64,000 nt of DNA from Schoenobius gigantellus (lineage: Eukaryota; Arthropoda; Insecta; Lepidoptera; Crambidae), in contig OZ012559.1 in NCBI GenBank assembly GCA_963935595.1, positions 11,059,001 through 11,123,000 on the forward strand, written 5' to 3'. Both the position numbers and the translations under genes were made by a program. The notes below the pieces were generated by a model that saw only the letters and a program-made list of their open reading frames with translations, was not told the DNA's origin and did not search any database. Of the stretch, positions 30,445-42,030 are shown one piece after another; within the stretch, counting starts at the first letter, position 1; each line of letters opens with the position of its first letter.

Positions 30445-30705
30445 AAACTTGAATGAGGATTTTCAGTCACTATTTCCTTCACTTTTGCGGTGGTAACTTG
30501 AAGACGTTGATGGCCTTCCATCTTCCATCACATCTCGACCGCTTTTGATTGAACGCTTTGTACCACTCATAAGCACGTGTTATTGATAATGTCGATTTAG
30601 CATAAGTCTTCTGCAACATTTTCAGTGACTCAGAACACGAAATTCCATTGGCGATGCAAAATTAAAGACAAACTCTTTGTTCGATGTTTTTGTCCATTAT
30701 GAAAC
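30445..30705 (-). pseudogene. mariner-family transposase remnant
   Basis: The minus strand reads MDKNIEQRVCL, then GISCSESLKMLQKTYAKSTL and TRAYEWYKAF. This is the N-terminal helix-turn-helix part of a mariner transposase unrelated to the copy at 24368. Several stops and frameshifts interrupt it, and neither the catalytic domain nor terminal repeats were seen. Confidence 0.75.
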
Positions 30706-30768
30706 TCGCAATACACAGTATAGATATATCTAACTAAAAAGCAGCGCTGTATTTAATCTAAATAACAG

Positions 30769-31080
30769 ATGCAACTCAAACTACGCGCCATAATAGAAAA
30801 CAGATGTGCCAATTTAAAAAAAAATGAATTTGGAAACATTAACGAATCATTCATTCCCATTACTTTTTTGAATGTATATGCAATATTTAGATTTGCTCCT
30901 GGCCCTTTTTTGAAAAACTCATTTCAGATTCTTAAACGGACTGAAAAGCTAACAAATTTTCAAATAAGACTAAGACATGCCAATTTAATGTCAGGTCTTT
31001 CAATGTATGTATGTGGGGTGGCTATTGCTCTTTATATAAAATCCATTCTCGGGAAAACATATGCCCAGCCGAGGGCGTAA
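30769..31080 (+). CDS. Unassigned ORF of 103 codons
   Basis: An ATG frame starting MQLKLRAIIENRCANLKKNE with a hydrophobic stretch SGLSMYVCGVAIALYIKSIL near its C-terminus. I recognise no family. It directly follows the mariner remnant on the other strand and may be transposon-derived or fortuitous. Confidence 0.2.
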   Translation: MQLKLRAIIENRCANLKKNEFGNINESFIPITFLNVYAIFRFAPGPFLKNSFQILKRTEKLTNFQIRLRHANLMSGLSMYVCGVAIALYIKSILGKTYAQPRA

Positions 31081-32480
31081 ATCATAATTATTTGCCTGAT
31101 TATGATGATGATGCTATAAAAGCTGTTGAGTTATGTTGCGTGCACTAAATACACGTATATTCGTGTATGAAAATTGATACAATACAATCTGAAATGTCCA
31201 TTACTAATAGCACTCATAATTGTAATATGTCATCATCGCATTAATCTGCTTCAAGATCTATATTGCGCTGTCCATTTAAATGCCAGTTCAATTAAATCAG
31301 GTCAATCTGTGTAAAACAAAGCGATTTCGAAGGTGACTACTACGTGCGGCATTTGAAACACAGTAAGGCATCTTTTAGGACATACTTAATAAATCTTTAT
31401 TTTGTTATTCGGAAGAAAAGAAGAAAAAAAAATACTTCAATCATTGGCAAGTAAATTTAGAATAATACAAAAGGAATATGAAATGATTATTTCCCTTCAA
31501 CCCTACAAACATGTGAGTTGCACCAAGGTCATGTGAAAAAATCTCTCGCTAGGCTTTGTTTATTGAAATATTTACAAATAGGAAAGGATATGTGATATCT
31601 ATATGAACAGAAAAATTAAAAGGGTGCCCAAACGTTTCAGGTCACTTAGAAAAACTTGGATTTCGCGAGTTAGTTTACTTTAAAAAAATAATACAATAGT
31701 AACCTAAAAATAAATAGCGTCGAGTTGGAATAGGAATGTCTCTAAGAATTTTTATAGCGTAATGTAATTTTGAGTACTTACATTAAATTCTGTGGCTTTC
31801 ATTAATATAATTCAAGGAGATTATTGACAATCCCTACCCATAGGGGTATGGCCAGAGGTATGGTATGGTGGGTCCGCAGTGAAATATTGTGAAGCAATTT
31901 TTATTGTGAAGTGAGTTAGATGTATGTATACATACCTAACACTGCCATGCAAATGTAAATTTATATAGTAAGTAGCAGTATGGGACAAAGCACTTAAGGA
32001 AACTCCCAGCAGCATTACTGGTAAGACTATTGGGAACAGCCCGAATTTCAGTGCTCTAGAGACTTTATTTCCTTTTTTCTATAATTCATATTTGTGTGTA
32101 AAAATGCCACCTTCTGTCGTAAATTTTTAATGTGCAAATCTAAAAATATACCAATCGGATCTGACATCACTGAAATACTACTGCTTAAAGTAATTGTTGC
32201 AGAAATGATATTAAATTATTCATTGTACGCTTGACAAGAAAAAAATATCGTTGATGTAATATTCTCTATAAAAATAGATATAATTGTTATGAGATGTCGC
32301 AGTTTCAAGATACAACATTAAAAAAGTTATTATTTGAGTGTTCTTTTTTGAGAAATTGATATTGCTTTTCTGTTATTTATATGGAATATTATCTTTTATA
32401 GTGAGTAAGTAAATACACCATATCAACTTATTCCTTGAAAATAGTGTTTTCGTATCGTACAGTCAGTCATAAATAAGTCA
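31081..32480. other. Unassigned AT-rich stretch downstream of CERT exon 6
   Basis: No coding exon, transposon end or RNA gene recognised. In particular, no FFAT-like EFFDA frame or START-domain exon was seen on the plus strand. Confidence 0.35.
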
Positions 32481-32499
32481 TAAAATACACATATCTTTA

Positions 32500-32884
32500 T
32501 AATCATGCACCCGTTTCACAGAAACAAACCGTCATTCTGCCAGTGAAACGAATGACATCACAACACCGGGCGATCGGCGTGTGTGGCGACCGTAGCCCGC
32601 TGAAAATAGAGCCGAAATTGAAATAAATGTGTGTAATAGGAGCGAATTGTTGTGTATTTTCTACGTTCGATCAGCAGTTTACTCATAAGCAGCGCTGACG
32701 AGGCGCGGCGCGGTCGCGTCACTGAACGCAGCCCTTATTTTTTTCGCGCCTTTTTAAAGTTTTTTTCTTTAGTTTCTGGCCTTGGCTACGGGATTGTTGG
32801 GTGTTTGTGATGTTTTGCGAGAGCGCTTCGTTTATGCGTTTTATTTAGCCTGTGTTTGTATTGTGTTGGAGTTAGTTGTGCAAA
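32500..32884 (+). promoter_or_regulatory. Promoter-like GC-rich region
   Basis: The DNA changes abruptly to a GC-rich, CpG-containing, repeat-free character (CGAGGCGCGGCGCGGTCGCG near 32698-32717). An initiator-like ATCAGCAGTTT lies near 32669. It is followed by about 170 bases of pyrimidine- and GT-rich leader and then an ATG with an immediately downstream splice donor. This layout is typical of an insect promoter and 5' UTR. No TATA box is obvious. Confidence 0.5.
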
Positions 32885-32920
32885 ATGAAGTTTAAAATTT
32901 TCAAGAAGAGTTTGCGTCAG
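32885..32920 (+). CDS. Short first coding exon of an unidentified gene
   Basis: An ATG in the context CAAAATGAAG opens 12 codons, MKFKIFKKSLRQ, ending exactly at CAG with a GTATGT donor, in phase 0. The peptide is basic and I recognise no family. No second exon was found downstream, so the first intron would be long and would hold the transposons that follow. It could also be an alternative start of a gene to the right. Confidence 0.4.
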
Positions 32921-34044
32921 GTATGTGCGTTTAATGATGCATGTTGATTCAGGTGTTGCAGATTTTGTATGTGATATTTTATTTATATCTCAGTATCGCT
33001 CAGTGTAAATTAGATGTTGATGTTGCGTATTTAAAAGTAAATTTACAACCGGCAGTTTTGTCGAGTTCTTTCGCAGAAGCGATCTCATCCAGACATCTTT
33101 TGGAAGGATTTTAAAGGTGTGAACATTGTAAATATGTATTATTATTAATGAAATGATAGTCAAATAATTATACTTAACAAATTGATACTATTTTATAACT
33201 ATTTTTATAAATATTTTTTGATTACTATTTTTGTATGTAGACTTTTATCTGCATTTCATGCGAAATATTCTATATGTAATAAAAATTAAATAGTATATTT
33301 TTATTTTCCATAGTAGCATGTGTGAAATGTGTGTTGATTGTTTAGTTTTATTTACCGTACGTCCGTATGTATATGAAACATTGTTCTAAAAAAGGGGTAA
33401 TAGATTTCGTATGAATAGGTAGCCGTTTAAGATTCTTGTCTCCCAATATTTATAGATTTTGTGGTCTCTGCTGGAAGAAACAATATTATAGCAATAAACG
33501 AAAACAAGATGATGCTGCTTTTAGTTTTGATTTGTCTACTGCTACTTTTTCTATCGTATTTTATACTTCACTTTAAAATAGATTGTTTACTTAATTTACG
33601 GCAGTTGATTGTTCAAATTATTATTAAAATATTTAAATACTTTTTTTTAAATATTTGCCGCCGTTCTTTCTTTCTTTTAAAATTGTGGCAATTGGTTATT
33701 GGGAGAGCTATCCAAAGACCATTATTCGGATTATGATAATTTTGACAGGTCCCTGCTAGCTAGATAGCTTGTGGACGATTTTAACCCACCTAAATACACA
33801 CTAATGAACCTAGACTCGAAAGTCGCCACATTACGAACAGACAAATGTTTTAAAAAATCAATTCAGCTTTTGACATGTTCTTCATACATTGATCTACCGA
33901 GGTATTCATGGCGGATCTACAAAACGGAAATACAAAATCCAAAAAATGTGTCCCGCCCGCCTATACGAATGTTTAACAATTTAAACATTTTAATTTGAAT
34001 CGCATTGTCATGACAATAATGCCTAATTCTGCTGTATTTTTCGG
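32921..34044. other. Unassigned AT-rich stretch
   Basis: Likely intron 1 of the gene starting at 32885. A hydrophobic open frame at 33461-33736 is explained by T-rich DNA. No repeats with clear ends were seen. Confidence 0.35.
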
Positions 34045-35470
34045 TATACAGGGTGGAAAAGAAAGACCGTGGTTGGAAGAAAGGTACCCTTAATAATGAT
34101 GATGCCAAATTTTGCTAGAAGGAAATATTCCTTTATTTTCAAAAATAATTAAAACTGCATTTACAGATTTTTAAAAAATCACCTGCTTGAGCCGGGAATC
34201 GATCCGGTGAAATGTGACAAAAAAACATTCTGTATTTTATGGTACCAACCGAAAGAGTCATTCATAAGGATCAATTTCTTTTAAACAACATAGTATCTTA
34301 AATTAAAGAAAGACCAAGAAAAATATTTTTTTATTGTTAAGCCCAATACAGAAAGTTGAGCTAGGTATTCTATGTTCTATATTATCGGGGTCGGTTTCCG
34401 CACTTAATCCTTAAGGTGGACCATTGTACGTGAGGGCGGCCGTCACTCCAGCCAGCTCACCTCCCTCCAGAAGCGTATGAGATCTCCGAGTCTGTCCAGA
34501 GATTCTGTAACAGAATTGGGAGATCCAAGGGTGTTTTTTCGTATTTCGGTGACACCTGTGCACTCAAGGAGCACATGTGACACCGTTTCCTCGGCCCCTA
34601 AGCATGCTCTGCATAGGGGGCTATCTGTTATGCCTATGGTGTGGAAGTGTTTGTTTAGTGAGCAGCGTCCAGTGATGGTTCCCTTCACCAGCCGCAGACT
34701 GTTCCTGTCCAGACGCAATATGCGTTTGGTCAGTTAGTTATTTAGGATTGGCATGGCTTCCTTTGACTGTCTGCACCCTGGAGTCGAGAACCAGTGGTCT
34801 TGTGATTGTGTGCGGGTGAGCTCTTGCAGCCATCCACGAATCTGGCTGAAGGGAATTGGTACGATGGGCTCGGGTCCGAAAGCCGTTATGTCGGATCCCC
34901 TCCTAGCCAGCTCGTCGGCCGCGTCATTGCCCAGTGATCCGCTGTGTCCTTTTATCCATTGTGGTGTCACTGTGTTCCGGTTGGAAGTCACAATTCGTTC
35001 GATTTCGATTATTCGCTAAAAGGTATTTTAAATATTCAATCAACTCGATATAAAAGGTGACACGTAGCGAATTCAGTCGAAGAATACGTCTGTGCATACG
35101 TGAAAATGGGTCTCATTTTGAGTAATTCATAAGTTAAGTGAACTATTTCGTTTAGATAGTCCTGGGTAACCGTTACAATAAAAAAAAAATATTTTTCTTG
35201 GTCTTCCTTTAATTTAAGATACATTGTTGTTTAAAAGAAATTGATCCTTATGACTGACTCTTTCGGTTGGTGCCATAAAATATAGAATATTTTTTTTGTG
35301 ACATTTCACTGGTTCGATTCTTGGCTCAAGCAGGTGATTTTTCAAAAATCATTAAATGCAGTTTTATTTATTTTGTAAAAAAAAGGAATGTTTCCTTTCA
35401 GTAAAATTTGCGATCAACAATATTAAAGGTACTTTTCCTCCAACCACGGTCTTTTTTTCCACCCGGTATA
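34045..35470. mobile_element. Foldback element with arms of about 290 bases
   Basis: The left arm (34045-34335) and right arm (35180-35470) are inverted copies. The tips read TATACAGGGTGGAAA and TATACCGGGTGGAAA. Shared inner words include AGACCGTGGTTGGA, AATCACCTGCTTGAGCC, AAGAAATTGATCCTTATGA and AGACCAAGAAAAATATT. TA at both tips suggests a TA target. The centre (34336-35179) holds a LINE remnant in GC-richer DNA plus an unexplained leader-like segment. Confidence 0.8.
34443..34991 (-). pseudogene. LINE remnant: RNase H end and C-terminus
   Basis: The minus strand has VTPQWIKGHSGSLGNDAADE, the RNase H signature of non-LTR retrotransposons of the LOA/I/Outcast type. Downstream, in the same frame, is a TAA (about 34734-34736) and then LRLDRNSLRLVKGTITGRCS and CRACLGAEETVSHVLLEC, the usual zinc-finger-like C-terminus. 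The reverse transcriptase and endonuclease are missing. It lies inside the foldback element. Confidence 0.75.
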
Positions 35471-35924
35471 TTAAAAAACTATACACAAAACAGCTGGACT
35501 GTGGTTATACGGTCCATAAATGCCGAGAACAATAGCAATGCTGTAGGTAGGTAATTTCAAATCTTCTAGTATATGCTTAAAGGAAATAAAACAATTTCCT
35601 GTATTAAATATAACAATGTTCGATGTTTATACTGGTAGTAAGACTAGCACTGTGGTATATTTTACGACCGTTCAAGATTCCATTGTGCTAAACTATATTG
35701 CTTCACCTAAACTAAGCTGTTTCTGAGGCAGCGTGATCAAAATTCAAAACACGACTGTATTATGTTGTGTTAAACATCCACTATGGTTACGATGTCGTAC
35801 CTACAATTCATTTATAGCAAAAACATATTATCTATTTAAAATTCCTCTATCAATTTATTAAATGCTTCTAGTTATTTTGACGGAAAAATTAAATGCTGTT
35901 ATCTTAGACACTCAATTCAAATTC

Positions 35925-36726
35925 AAATTATTTATTGGTAGCCTTATATTATAAACTATTACACTGGACCTTCCGTTTAGGCAAAATGCCTGTGGTCGGG
36001 AGATCCGCTCTTATTACAATATCTTATTATGTAGACAGAACAATTCAACAAGATAAACAGATTCAATAATACTATGAAACTAAAATATTAAATACATGGA
36101 CATGTCTTTCACTCTCTCTGTGTGTGAATGTGTGGTATGTGTGTGTGTGTGTGTGATGTGTGTGTGTGTGCGCGCGTATGTGTCAGTTGTGTGTGTGTGC
36201 GGGTGTGTGCGTGAATGTCAGTACTAGCTTTAAGTATTTATTTATCTATTATGGATTCAATATCACTATAAGTCTTAGTCTTTAACCACTCCATAACTTT
36301 CTTTTTGCAATAGTAGTAATTTAGTGGATATATATTCAAAATTTTATTGACTAGATTATAAATTGCGGCTGATTTACTACAAAAATGTCTACGTACGTAT
36401 TTGGACTTTGTTGCAGGAGCAAGAGCCACAGTATAATTTCTCCTTCGACTTAGGACATTGGCATCATATGGTAGAGTTCTGTGTTTCCTAAGCACAGTAT
36501 TGAGAATATACAGTTTCCTAATAGAGAGTAATCCATTCAATACGTCGATAAACATTATTTTCCAAAGGGATCTTTGGAAGAACTCCCAGACCTTGTTCGT
36601 GAGCGTCATAGCAGTATAATTACTGAAAGTAAATACAACACATTTTACAACAGATGCCACCGAAGCTATTATCGTTATCTTGTTTGCGAACTGAAGACAA
36701 CGAACGCGAACTTGTTTGTACGTCAA
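35925..36726 (-). pseudogene. 5'-truncated CR1-like LINE, 3' end
   Basis: The minus-strand frame (36238-36726) contains LLSIRKLYILNTVLRKHRTL, RNYTVALAPATKSKYVRRHF and a Lys-rich end. These are the C-terminus of a CR1/Zenon-like reverse transcriptase; the catalytic part is missing. The 3' UTR carries a GT-rich microsatellite and ends at about 35925 next to TTGAATTTGAATTGAG words on the minus strand. Confidence 0.7.
36116..36222 (+). repeat. (GT)n microsatellite, interrupted
   Basis: Runs of GT with GC and GA interruptions, inside the 3' UTR of the LINE at 35925-36726. No function seen. Confidence 0.9.
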
Positions 36727-37151
36727 TTTTCCATATGATTCTCTTCAGCAAAATATTGCTTTGTTACTGAGCGCATGTTAATGAAATTGCGGTTAAATTA
36801 TATAGCTCAGAGATATAATTGTCTGTCATGTCCAATGATTTTCTGATTGATGCTAGAGGCGCAGATTGCTTAATAATTGAATGGCTAGAGTAGTTATATG
36901 AATCACAAGCATTTACTTACGATTTTGTACTTATTAATTATTAGAAATGCCGATTGTCCATAGTAGCTTTGGTTCTACATATAAACTTTCGTCCTCTTTC
37001 TTGTTTGCTTTTAGTTTTATATTCGTATTATTAAAATTCCCAAGGTTTAGTCTAGCTATTGTATTATGTAGGTAAATAGGTACATTATTGAATTTCATTA
37101 CGAGTAACGTCTGTGCACCGATGTAACCGCACATGCCGATGTAACCGCTCT

Positions 37152-37456
37152 TACCGGAGGGAGACTCTGTACCAGGGTCGGGTGCATGGGTATCTCCGTC
37201 TTACCTATTTCTGCCGCAAACCAGCAATGCTTGCATTGCTGTGTTCCGGTTGGAAGGGTCAGATATGGCACTGAAATTACTGGGTACCGTGACTTTACAT
37301 CTGACGTCACAAGTTGGCAACGTACACTGTGGTTCTTGTGGGGGTTGCAGTTTTACTGCGAATTTCACAGGAGCCATATGTATTATGGGTGACCTTTACC
37401 ACTTACCATCAGGTGGGCAGTTTGCTTGTTTGCCAACTTAGTAGCAATAAAAAAAG
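37152..37456 (+). repeat. SINE-like repeat (family 2), complete copy
   Basis: The clearest copy of the family. It starts ACCGGAGGGAGACTCTGTAC and ends in TTGCCAACTTAGTAGCAATA followed by an A-run. The first half carries CTTACCTATTTCTGCCGCAA and GTGTTCCGGTTGGAAGG. Confidence 0.75.
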
Positions 37457-38371
37457 GCATAATGAGATAAATAGTTCGGAGTTTTGCATTTGTATCATTT
37501 GAAGGTTTAGATTTATTTAGTAGAATCAAAGATACTCATACGAGTATTCAGTACTAATTAATAGAATTAGTGCAGCCAGTACCCATTAAAGGGGACCGCT
37601 CCTATCCGTTCAACTATTTGCTAAGAGCTGGCTCAGTACTTATACGAAGTCTATGAAGGATCCTGAAAAACTAACAGATCTCCTATCTAGAAGATTATTT
37701 AACGATTTTCAATACGGTGCAAATCGAAATGCGTATGTGACGTGAAAATCTTCTAGCGTATGTGTCACATCTCTAGGGTGAAGCTATCGATAAGCGCCCT
37801 GAAGCACCATGCTTTTGTCAGGATCTGGCGCATACGCCTTCTTTACACACTTCCTGCGTACGGAAGTCTAGTTGCATGAAATTAGTTATGGTTGACAGTG
37901 ACTCGGCGATTTGCAACTTATTTCCGTTGATTGCTTTTGAATAACCTATCCACGGCAAGCCGAGTGTTTGCTCAGTTGCCAGGCAACTTGCTATCTAGCC
38001 TACCTAGCACAAGTTTTCGTATTTGTGGTTTTGCTCGGGCTGGAGAAGTCCCCGGTGGTGGCCTACTAAGTGGTCATACGGGGCTTAAATCGTGCCCGCC
38101 ATAGTTGAATTTTTTATTGTATTGATTTATTTTTTAATAAATGATCCTTTGGTTAGGTGTAATTTAGTAACGTGTCGAATGTAATTTAGTAACGTGTCGA
38201 ATTAACGGGAAATAATGATCGACGAATCAACTTGTCGAGAATACGAAGCATAGGTTTAATAAGATAATATTACTATCACTCCAAAATTAAAAACATAATT
38301 ATGTGGAAATTCTAACCAAAAATATTGTCCAACGAAAAGCTCGATTTTCGGTTAATAAATGGTTTCTTATT
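37457..38371. other. Unassigned stretch
   Basis: Mixed-composition DNA without a recognised gene. A weak inverted pattern around TCTAGAAGATTATTTAACG and AAAATCTTCTAGCG (37688-37757) and a direct repeat of GTAATTTAGTAACGTGTCGA (about 38159-38200) were seen. Confidence 0.4.
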
Positions 38372-38825
38372 GACTACTAGCTTTCCGCTCGCGTTTTCGC
38401 CCGCGTAATTATTGTTTTCCCGTGGGAATTTTATATTTTCCCGTAGGAAAAATAATTTTGTAGCCTATTTAAGCCCGGATAATAAATTTCATAGAAATTG
38501 GAGCAGATTTTAAATATTTTCCATAGAAACTTTCAACCCCTATTTTGCACCCTGAGGGAGTGAATTCCAATAAACCACGAAACACGTATTCAATGAAATA
38601 TTTTTAAGAACATGAATCTCAAGTTTTATCAAAATAGTTGCTAATTTAAAAATTTTTCCATACAAACTTGCAACCCCTATTTCATCCCTTTAGGGTTAAT
38701 TTTATTTAAATCCCTTCTTAGTGTGCGTCCACATTTTGAATTAAAACAACTGTCCAAATTTCACGTTTCTACCATTAGCGGTTCTATAGATGGGAATATC
38801 TCCTTTTATTATATAGATAATTCTA
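38372..38825 (-). repeat. Lepidopteran dispersed repeat (family 3), degraded
   Basis: It starts ACTAGCTTTCCGCTCGCGTT and carries CCCGTGGGAATTTTATATTT. A related start is at 43984. The 3' boundary is approximate. Confidence 0.5.
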
Positions 38826-38849
38826 TTATTACACTGTTTTTTACGTGAC

Positions 38850-39275
38850 AGTGAAGCTCTTGGCCTTCATCTCGCCTGGTGGTTAGTGACGATAAGTTCG
38901 AAAAGGGAACATGCTTCACTTAGGCTCGTATTTAATAAACGCATCTCAAGTATGAGATCGATCTCGAGATACTGTTTTTGACAGATGTTCCACACATTAA
39001 ACGACAAAACTGCAGCTCAAGATCGCTCTCAACTTTGAGACGCGTTTGTTAATACGAGCCATAGATTTCTTAATAATTGAGGAATGAGCTATCTTACAGC
39101 TAATTGTCGCAACATAGCAATATTATTGTGGCGACAAGCTCAAGTAAGACGGTGGTCGCTAGCCAGGTTCAGAAGCACAACCACAAAACAAGGCAGAAAC
39201 ACTTCGCGGGGAATCGAACCCGGACCTCCAGATCAGAGCCAGCCAGCTAGTTTCTATCACTAGATCACGGGGGCG
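38850..39275 (-). repeat. tRNA-derived SINE (family 1), split by a MITE
   Basis: The minus-strand head at about 39205-39275 has CCGGGTTCGATTCCCCGCG, a B box. The body includes GCGACCACCGTCTTACTTGA and the tail lies at 38850. The MITE at 38925-39063 interrupts it. Confidence 0.7.
38925..39063. mobile_element. Small MITE inserted in a SINE
   Basis: The ends are inverted copies of GGCTCGTATTTAATAAACGC type sequence (right end reversed: GGCTCGTATTAACAAACGCG). The arms extend about 45 bases and include CTCGAGATACTG-like and AAGATCGCTCTCAA-like words. Confidence 0.65.
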
Positions 39276-39423
39276 GTTGACGACTGTTTGTCGTGCCAGC
39301 TCAAACGCGAACGCACACAACCGACTAAGTATCGGTTTTTTTTAAAGAATAAAATCATACAATCGGTCAAACAAGCCTTTAGCAGATAGGTTTTGTGAAC
39401 TTAATTTATCGGGTGAGGTTTGT

Positions 39424-39760
39424 TCTCCACATATTACATAATGCCATTAAAATTTAATTGGCAAAATCCCATATGTAATGGCGCTTAAGCCTTTTGGTGT
39501 AGTGTGTTGCTATACGATCTTTATATTTTGTTGTTTTATAGCTAATTTCCACTTTTACTGTCCTGACTTGAAGGTGTTCATGCAATTTATTGGTTTTAAG
39601 GAACCAAGGAGCATCTGATAGATTTCTAAGGGCTTTATTTTGAAATCTTTGTAATATTTCCACATTGCTGTGCTTCGCCGAGCCCCTAATTCGACACCAT
39701 ACGACCAAACAGGTATTAAAACTGTTTTGTATATGAGGAGCTTATTTTCCAGACACCCAT
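39424..39760 (-). pseudogene. Jockey-like LINE remnant, C-terminal end
   Basis: The minus strand reads LYKTVLIPVWSYGVELGARR, then after a frameshift VEILQRFQNKALRNLSDAPW and LHEHLQVRTVKVEI. These are the conserved post-catalytic segments of Jockey-clade reverse transcriptases. The frame then stops at 39454. Catalytic motifs are absent. Confidence 0.8.
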
Positions 39761-39899
39761 GTGAGTTCCTGCCTTAGTTAGTTAAGCTCTCTCAACAACA
39801 TGTCTAACTCATCGCGCTTCTTTTTTATGTGAACATACCGACTATCGGTGACCACTTTTTTTGACGGTGGAAAATGAAACACAGAGCTCTACGCTGCAA

Positions 39900-40098
39900 C
39901 AGCAACCTGCCCCTCTAGACAAATGCCACATGCTAACTTTTCTGCGGTCGTTCCGCAGAAAAAATGTATGAAGACGACATTAGCTGCGGAAAAAATAGCG
40001 TGAGGTTGTCGCAAGCTAATGTCATTTCCATACATTTTTTCTGCGGAACGACTGCGGAAAAGTTAGCGTGTGGCATTTGTCTAGCCCTGGGGGGGCTG
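39900..40098. mobile_element. Palindromic MITE (CTAGACAAATGCC family), complete copy
   Basis: The arms of about 90 bases are inverted: CTAGACAAATGCCACATGCT on the left and AGCGTGTGGCATTTGTCTAG on the right. The arms also share TTCCGCAGAAAAAATGTATG. An open frame inside is a by-product of the palindrome. Confidence 0.75.
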
Positions 40099-40136
40099 TT
40101 CTATCTATCTAAAAATGGAACATTTGTTAATGTATA

Positions 40137-40250
40137 TGTACAGTAAGCAACACGTCAAGCCTTACACTTGCATTACGAAAGCCGCCGCTATTACGAGCGA
40201 CATAAGGGCGGTCTCAAGGTCAATGTGTGAAGTCTAGCGTGTTGCTGTGT
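40137..40250. mobile_element. Small MITE (TGTACAGTAAGC family)
   Basis: It starts TGTACAGTAAGCAACACG and ends CGTGTTGCTGTGTGC. The interior resembles the copy at 26377-26492. The right terminus is slightly degraded. Confidence 0.5.
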
Positions 40251-40259
40251 GCACGTTAA

Positions 40260-40562
40260 CGCACACTCACCGACGGACACTTGGCTGCAATGCACTTCCT
40301 TTAAGATAGGACGTGTTCGGCGATGGATTTACCTAACACCTGTCATAGACTCCATGACGTGAACTTCTCTCGATTGTCATCGGCAAAAGACAGACGTGCG
40401 CGTTGAGACGGTCTTAAAGAAGTCGGCGGAAAAAATCGAGACGATTACCAGGCCTATAAAAAGTCGGTCGTGTGCGTTTGCCGTAATACACCACGTTACA
40501 TACTGATATGTGATGTGATTGTGATAATCGATTATTCAGTTCATCTCAATCGTGTATTTATT
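40260..40562 (+). promoter_or_regulatory. Promoter-like region with a TATA box
   Basis: Repeat-free DNA of intermediate GC content. A TATAAAA box lies at 40455-40461, and about 30 bases downstream is ACACCACGTTACATAC, where transcription could start. GACGTGAACTT and CAACACGC-like motifs lie upstream. No exon could be linked to it. It may be an intronic promoter, an enhancer or chance. Confidence 0.3.
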
Positions 40563-42000
40563 TGTCTATAGCTAAATAATTGGCAACTTTCGCGTGCCCG
40601 GCATTTTTTTTGTTAAAACCGCGCTTGCATAATGTTTGAGTAACGAGACTGGCAAGATTTTATAATCATCGTAATAACTGGACGCACGTATCCGCGTACT
40701 GATCTAGGCATGTCGTGTCGAAAGCTGGCAGCGTGTTTACCATAAGCGACCGGCACTCGATCATTTATCCCGCTTGGTCTAGGTGTTATTAAAGTTTGAA
40801 TTTATTTTTCTGGATTTACTATAATGAATTATTTCTTTTTATGGTTCTGTACGTCAGAAGGATAAAACGGAACCCTTACAGGTTCCCGTCGCTGTCCGTC
40901 TGTACAAAATTTCATTTTAGATAATGATGTTTCATAATAACACTTACTGCTTATGACCTACACAATCGATATCCAAATAGAAATAATGTAACTTATTTTT
41001 CAATACGACCTTGTTCGATTCTCGAACTGAGTACAAGTTTTTTAAAAAATCTATGTATGCAGTTTTTCTTGTCACTAAAATCGATGTCATGGTATCTAAG
41101 AACAGATTTTTGTATGTCTTATAGTTACAGACTTGCCCATACTGACCGATCTAAATGGGCCATCCTGTATAGCTATCTAGTCCTACGAGGTTACCCGGCC
41201 ACATGTTGCACTGGCTTAGTAGTTATAGTACGTTGGATCGATGTTATACTAATCTTCCTTATGTTTTCCTTTCTTCCTTCCTTCCGTTTTCATAAAGAAC
41301 GCTTAAAGAAATCGAAATCCATCGCCCTCTACTGGAAGGTTAACCAACCTTTATAACCAAGTGCTGTGGAGGTGTCGTCGTTAATTCATACCGCCATCTG
41401 TTTGACATTTTTGAACTAACAAATACATTACAAACAATTCAGCACCTACGCAATACAAATATTGAGGACAATAATTGAGATAAAACCTTTTAAGTTAGAC
41501 CAAATTAGGTACATACAGTAAGTTTCGGAGTAAGCTTAAGTTTCGGAGTTTATTCCGGACAAACATCGTGATGCGAGAATATACATATGGCAGGTAAAGG
41601 AAATACGTAGGTGTGTATAGATATCTACATAATACAACGCCTAAATTATTAAAATTTTAATTATAGCTTGACCATCACATTTAAGCGTGGGATGAGTACA
41701 TTTGTAATTAATCAATAACTCTGTGGCTATTGTGAACTTCAAAACGTGTACTATTTCATTTTTCTGACATAATATAGTATGCTTACTAGTGATATCGAAG
41801 TCCTTGAGATGACTCATTCAGAATACACACTCAAAATTAATATTTTGTGGTGAGTGGCGACTAAGGAACTACGGCAATAACCCCCCACCGCCACGGCCTC
41901 TGCGAAGAGATAGAAATCTCGAAAAAAAAAACTTCAAGCCAACCCGTTTTGCTAGCGTGATCTAGTAGATTAATTCCTCCACATCTATGGAGAAGAGAGT
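40563..42000. other. Unassigned stretch
   Basis: No gene recognised. The words TACAAGTTTTTT and TCTATGTATGCAGTTTTTCT at 41030-41130 recur near 46030-46110, marking an uncharacterised dispersed repeat. Confidence 0.4.
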
Positions 42001-42030
42001 AGTTAAAGCAATAATAAGAGTCCGATCAGA

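Noticed and set aside
33461..33736. A 91-codon hydrophobic frame that might be a membrane protein
   Set aside because: The Leu/Phe/Ile content comes from T-rich DNA; no splice or promoter context supports it.
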